From contig NZ_BAABIA010000003.1 of the NCBI RefSeq assembly GCF_039542385.1, positions 682,001 through 746,000 of the forward strand: 64,000 bases of DNA. The letters run 5' to 3'. The notes below the pieces were generated by a model, which was not told the origin of the DNA, did not search any database, and saw only the letters and a list, made by a program, of their open reading frames with translations. The position numbers and the translations under genes are program-made. Source of the DNA: Prosthecobacter algae (lineage in GTDB: Bacteria; Verrucomicrobiota; Verrucomicrobiia; Verrucomicrobiales; Verrucomicrobiaceae). Shown one piece after another: positions 60,992-64,000 of this stretch; position 1 is the stretch's first letter; each line of letters starts with the position of its first letter.

Positions 60992-61417
60992 ATGCCACTG
61001 GACGAACAACTGGAGCGCGAATGCGCGAGGGCTGTGGAGGCCGAGGTCACCATGCGTGAGCATGTGAGGCGGATGGAGGAACTGTATCCGAAAGCATTGG
61101 TGGTGACGATGGCCATTCGTCATTCAATGATTGAGATGCTGAGCTTTGTGAACGCCATTCGGAATGGTCTGGGAGCCAAGCGGATGGTGGGTGAAGCCAG
61201 CCAGGGGGTGGCACAAAAGAGTGTCGAAGATACCCCACTTTTTGCGGCGCTGCCGATGTCCGCAAGGGGCAGCTCTGAAACACTGGCCACTGCTCAAGAT
61301 TGGAAAGAGATCTGGACCGGGGATCGGATCGCTAAGGTGCCGGACCCGAAGAAGGTGGAGGCCTCGCTGCACCGGGCCGGGGATCACACTCAGGACAGAG
61401 AGGAGGGCGAGGTTTGA
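60992..61417 (+). CDS. Hypothetical 141-residue element protein
   Basis: A mainly helical, charged protein (LEREC ARAVEAEVTMREHV in its first part) with an acidic C-terminus (HTQDREEGEV). No domain recognised. Its stop overlaps the next start, a TTG, by four bases (TTGA), with a strong AGGAGG ribosome binding site in the end of this gene. Confidence 0.7.
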   Translation: MPLDEQLERECARAVEAEVTMREHVRRMEELYPKALVVTMAIRHSMIEMLSFVNAIRNGLGAKRMVGEASQGVAQKSVEDTPLFAALPMSARGSSETLATAQDWKEIWTGDRIAKVPDPKKVEASLHRAGDHTQDREEGEV

Positions 61418-62163
61418 GCAAGGCGCGTGAACAATACGAAGCCCATGTGGGTGGCACGCTCGCCAAGGTCTGGCGGCGTGAAGGTGAGTTCCTCGTCGTG
61501 GATCCTGCGGATTTTAACACGCCGCTGACGGAGGTGATCGGACGGGAGGCGGGGTCGACACGTGTCGACCCCGACTGGCTGCCGAGCGACCAGCAAGAGC
61601 TGAGGGGGATGGATCGCGAGGAGCTGATCGCACGCGTGCTGCAACTCCTGGAGGAACTCGATGATGCTCGCAGGCAGGCGGTGAATACAGCGCTGAACTT
61701 CGTCTTTGGCAAAGGGCCGGATCCGCTGACGGCGCTCGAGCGGCTGTTCATGCTGGCACGCGCTCAGCACCAGGCGCATGACTGGAACATGAGGCCCTGC
61801 GAGATGGCGCAGCTTTTTGGGCGTTCCAAACAGGACTGGCAGCTCATTGAAAAGGAGGTGGTGTGTGAATTGGTGGATCGCTACAGCCGCTCCGAATTTG
61901 TGATGAGCGGTGGCAAATCCGCCAGCGCCCAGATTGCCTATAGCAAGGCCCAGAAGGGCAACAAGCACCGTGCGCATGGCCGGAAGGCTGGTGATGAGAT
62001 GCCTGCCCTGCCACCGAAGTGCGACGGCCTGCCCACGATCAGCGCACGGGCCAAGCATCTAGCGGAGCTGCAACGCAAGCAGGCTGAGCGGGAGCGCCTG
62101 GCGAAGCTTTGCAACTGCCACCCTGACGAGATCGACCTCGACCGCATCGACCTGGAAGACTGA
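61414..62163 (+). CDS. Hypothetical 249-residue element protein, TTG start
   Basis: The frame is read from a TTG at 61414, supported by AGGAGG at 61401-61406 (7-nt spacing) and the four-base TTGA overlap; no ATG lies in frame until well inside. The product is acidic to basic with long helices (ELIARVLQLLEELDDARRQA) and MRPCEMAQLFGRSKQDWQLI, an HTH-like stretch around residues 125-150, then a basic segment KGNKHRAHGRKAG. I do not recognise a family. It contains the 24-bp palindrome and precedes parB by 30 bp. Confidence 0.72.
   Translation: MSKAREQYEAHVGGTLAKVWRREGEFLVVDPADFNTPLTEVIGREAGSTRVDPDWLPSDQQELRGMDREELIARVLQLLEELDDARRQAVNTALNFVFGKGPDPLTALERLFMLARAQHQAHDWNMRPCEMAQLFGRSKQDWQLIEKEVVCELVDRYSRSEFVMSGGKSASAQIAYSKAQKGNKHRAHGRKAGDEMPALPPKCDGLPTISARAKHLAELQRKQAERERLAKLCNCHPDEIDLDRIDLED
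61550..61573. promoter_or_regulatory. 24-bp perfect palindrome with ACACGTGT core, parS-like candidate
   Basis: Each 12-bp arm reads CGGGGTCGACAC inward to the centre and is matched without a mismatch. It lies within the coding sequence of the preceding gene. A random 24-bp perfect palindrome is expected about 0.004 times in a window of this length. Its CACGTG centre is also the centre of the chromosomal parS consensus, and it is 620 bp before the ParB-type gene. Binding is not shown. Confidence 0.6.
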
Positions 62164-62193
62164 CTTTTTTCAAACCCAAACGCAAACGACCAC

Positions 62194-64000
62194 ATGATCG
62201 CCCAAACTGAACCGATGAATCAGGGGGAGGAAGCTCCCCAAATCCAGTACCTCGAATACGTGGAGCTGCACGCCAGCCCCACCAATCCGCGCAAGCACTT
62301 TGATGAAGGGCCAATGCAGGAGCTGAGTGAAAACATTCATGAGCACGGCGTGCGCATGCCGCTGCTGGCCAGGCCAAGCAAAGACAAGCCGGGGAGCTAT
62401 GAGATCGTCGCTGGGGAGCGGCGCTTTCGTGCCACGGGCCTGGCACTGGAGAGGCTCGCTAAAGAGGAAGATGAAGACCGCTATGCCAAGCTCTTCAAGC
62501 TGCCTGTGATCGTCCAGGATCTGGACGACACCACCGTCCTGGAGCTGCAACTGATCGAGAATCTACAGCGGCAGGATCTGACAGCCATGGAAGAGGCCCG
62601 AGGCTACCAGCGACTGCTGGACCTGCCTGGTGGCGAGTACACGCCGCAGAAGATCGCCCAGAAAATCAGCAAGAGCGTGGATACCGTGCTGCTGAAGCTG
62701 AAGATGCTGAAAGCCCCGGAGGTGCTTCAAAAAGCCCTGGAGGAAGGCAAGGTTTCTGAGAGACATCTGGTGCTGGTCGCCTCGGTCCCGACTGAGAAGT
62801 TCCGCAAAGAATGCGCGGCCAAGGTTCTGGGTGGTGTTTGGAACTGGCAGGAGCAAGCCGACAGGCCGTGGAGCGTCCGGGAAACAGCGGACTACATCTC
62901 GCAGAATTACCGCATGTCTCTCAAGGGGGTGCTTTGGAGCCTCGACGACCAGACGTTGGTGCCAGCGGCGGGGGCCTGCAGCCAGTGCCCGCACTTTGCC
63001 AAAAAGGCGGCGGAGCAAGATCAGGAACTGGCGAGCAGCCTGGGCAACGGGCGCGGCCAGACGGACCCCATGACCTGCCTGCACCCTGAGTGCTGGCGCA
63101 AAAAACAGGATGCGACCCTGAAGGTGATGAAGGCAGCCGAGAAAGGTGGCGAGGTGAAGGTGATGAAGCCTGCCGACCAAGAGAAGGTGATCAGCGACAG
63201 CGGCCAGATTCAACCAGGCGCGAAGATGGTGAAGCTGGATGACAAGCTGCCCTACGAGATCCTGGGCCACTACAATGATGCGAAGGCCCCGACCTGGCGC
63301 GAAGTCATCGGACCTGTGCCCCCAGCGGGCACGGTGCAGATCGCCAATACCAAGCATGCAGGCCTGGTCGAACTCATCGACAAGAAAACGGCCATCGAGG
63401 CAGCCAAGGGCGGCAAGCACGCCCCCATCTTTGCCCGAGTGATGCTGAACGGGAAGAAAGAGAAGACGGAAGCCGAGGTCAAGCAGCGGGAGAAAGAGCT
63501 GTTCGCCCAAAAGGTCGAGCAACGGGAGCGATTCGTCCTCTTTGATCACCTAGCCGAAGTGGCTGCGGAAAAGGGTGGGACGATGGAAGCGGCCCTGGTG
63601 ACCTTCGACATCGTGCTGCTGGACTCTGGCATGGACGGCTGCCGATTCATGGCGGAGTGGCTGAAGCTGGAGGTCCAAGCGCCGAAGAAAGAGAGCCTCA
63701 ACCAGCAGCACTACCGGGAAGCGGTGCTGAAGCATGTGATCGAGCGCGACACCTCAAAGCATGAGGTCGAGACTCTGATCATGCTGGCCGCCATTGCCAA
63801 GTGGGTGAAGATCACGGGCATCGGCAGCGGCCTGGTGAAGGCCGTCTACAGCCACTACGGCTTCGATGAGAAAACGATCCATGCCCTGGCAAAGTCGCAG
63901 ATCGAGGCGGAGCTGGCTGCGAAGGCCGCGAAGAAAAAGCCGAAGCTGAAGAGCAAAGGCCGAGATCTGGAGCCTGCCGCGGCGACCGAGAAGGCGAATG
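62194..64000 (+). CDS. parB: ParB/Spo0J-type CTPase partition protein, 3' end outside the window
   Basis: An open frame of 602 codons begins at the ATG at 62194 and is still open at the window end. The N-terminal ParB fold has NPRKHFDEG (31-39), the CTP-binding box GERRFRA (74-80) and ENLQRQDLTAMEEA (122-135). A helix-turn-helix follows at about 150-172 (TPQKIAQKISKSVDTVLLKL). Four Cys (262, 265, 295, 300) in CSQCPHF and CLHPECW suggest a zinc-binding insertion. The rest is long and basic/charged (KKKPKLKSKGRD near the end). ParB proteins load at parS and spread on DNA with CTP. No parA gene is visible, so it is an orphan here or parA lies further right. Confidence 0.9.
   Translation, partial: MIAQTEPMNQGEEAPQIQYLEYVELHASPTNPRKHFDEGPMQELSENIHEHGVRMPLLARPSKDKPGSYEIVAGERRFRATGLALERLAKEEDEDRYAKLFKLPVIVQDLDDTTVLELQLIENLQRQDLTAMEEARGYQRLLDLPGGEYTPQKIAQKISKSVDTVLLKLKMLKAPEVLQKALEEGKVSERHLVLVASVPTEKFRKECAAKVLGGVWNWQEQADRPWSVRETADYISQNYRMSLKGVLWSLDDQTLVPAAGACSQCPHFAKKAAEQDQELASSLGNGRGQTDPMTCLHPECWRKKQDATLKVMKAAEKGGEVKVMKPADQEKVISDSGQIQPGAKMVKLDDKLPYEILGHYNDAKAPTWREVIGPVPPAGTVQIANTKHAGLVELIDKKTAIEAAKGGKHAPIFARVMLNGKKEKTEAEVKQREKELFAQKVEQRERFVLFDHLAEVAAEKGGTMEAALVTFDIVLLDSGMDGCRFMAEWLKLEVQAPKKESLNQQHYREAVLKHVIERDTSKHEVETLIMLAAIAKWVKITGIGSGLVKAVYSHYGFDEKTIHALAKSQIEAELAAKAAKKKPKLKSKGRDLEPAAATEKAN

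Larger units (their letters stand above)
54994..64000 (+). mobile_element. tRNA-Leu-integrated element, right end beyond the window
   Basis: From the tRNA 3' end onwards the gene content changes to integrase, GYF/membrane protein, two ribbon-helix-helix proteins, Bro-N antirepressor, a packed run of small unknown proteins and a large ParB-type CTPase, nearly all on the plus strand with 1-4 base overlaps. This is typical of a temperate-phage-like or integrative element. The distal attachment site, structural genes and any replication genes would lie to the right of the window, so the class (prophage, phage satellite, ICE) is open. Confidence 0.85.

Noticed and set aside
62563-63549. A 328-codon minus-strand frame opposite parB
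   Set aside because: Antisense to the intact ParB frame, whose CTP-binding motifs are all present; no family similarity seen.

Overview
The window is high-GC, densely coded bacterial chromosome. It most resembles a Verrucomicrobiota genome, probably Verrucomicrobiaceae/Prosthecobacter-like. This is inferred from gene content: a DUF1501 protein, a DUF1549-type protein with a CxxCH motif, five Gfo/Idh/MocA oxidoreductases (two with twin-arginine leaders), a Ser/Thr kinase fused to a formylglycine-generating-enzyme-like (FGE) domain and paired with an ECF-like sigma factor, and large secreted proteins with choice-of-anchor-type domains. No rRNA or CRISPR array was seen. Two tRNA-Leu genes are present (UAA and UAG anticodons).

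Layout. 1-9 kb: the end of a DUF1501 gene, the kinase and sigma-factor pair, a secreted Gfo/Idh/MocA protein, a SufE-like protein, a lone SWIM zinc-finger protein, tRNA-Leu(UAA) and two overlapping Gfo/Idh/MocA genes. 9-14 kb: an SDR / CoA-transferase / thiolase operon with ATGA junctions, consistent with C4 (acetoacetate/3-hydroxybutyrate) metabolism, then a GntR-LacI type regulator. 14-22 kb: a CNNM/DUF21 membrane protein, an M14 deacylase-like protein, a YezD-like protein and an Rrf2 regulator that is divergent from ilvC, then a phosphodiesterase and penicillin-binding protein 1C. 22-32 kb: a Yej/Opp peptide importer operon carrying a DUF3368/UPF0175 toxin-antitoxin pair in its middle, and a divergent second peptide-binding protein. 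32-40 kb: an RNA pseudouridine synthase, DUF1549 and secretin-like secreted proteins, galE, a glycerol facilitator and two Gfo/Idh/MocA genes. 40-49 kb: a tandem 91-bp repeat, two very large secreted proteins that share a nearly identical 290-bp block, an HtrA protease and a metallo-beta-lactamase-fold hydrolase. 49-55 kb: a GntR(YtrA-type)/ABC exporter operon with a clear operator palindrome, dihydrofolate reductase, a TPM-like protein and a CPBP protease.

55-64 kb is an integrated mobile element. It starts at the 3' end of tRNA-Leu(UAG) with a tyrosine recombinase. It then carries ribbon-helix-helix proteins, a Bro-N antirepressor, a tightly packed run of small mostly unknown proteins (several zinc-ribbon or Cys-rich) and a large ParB-type CTPase that runs off the window. 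Two perfect palindromes share the core ACACGTGT. One (24 bp) lies inside a gene 620 bp before parB. The other (16 bp) lies in the integrase promoter region. They are the best candidates for a previously undescribed centromere/operator system: a ParB clamp with its own parS-like sites on a tRNA-integrated element.
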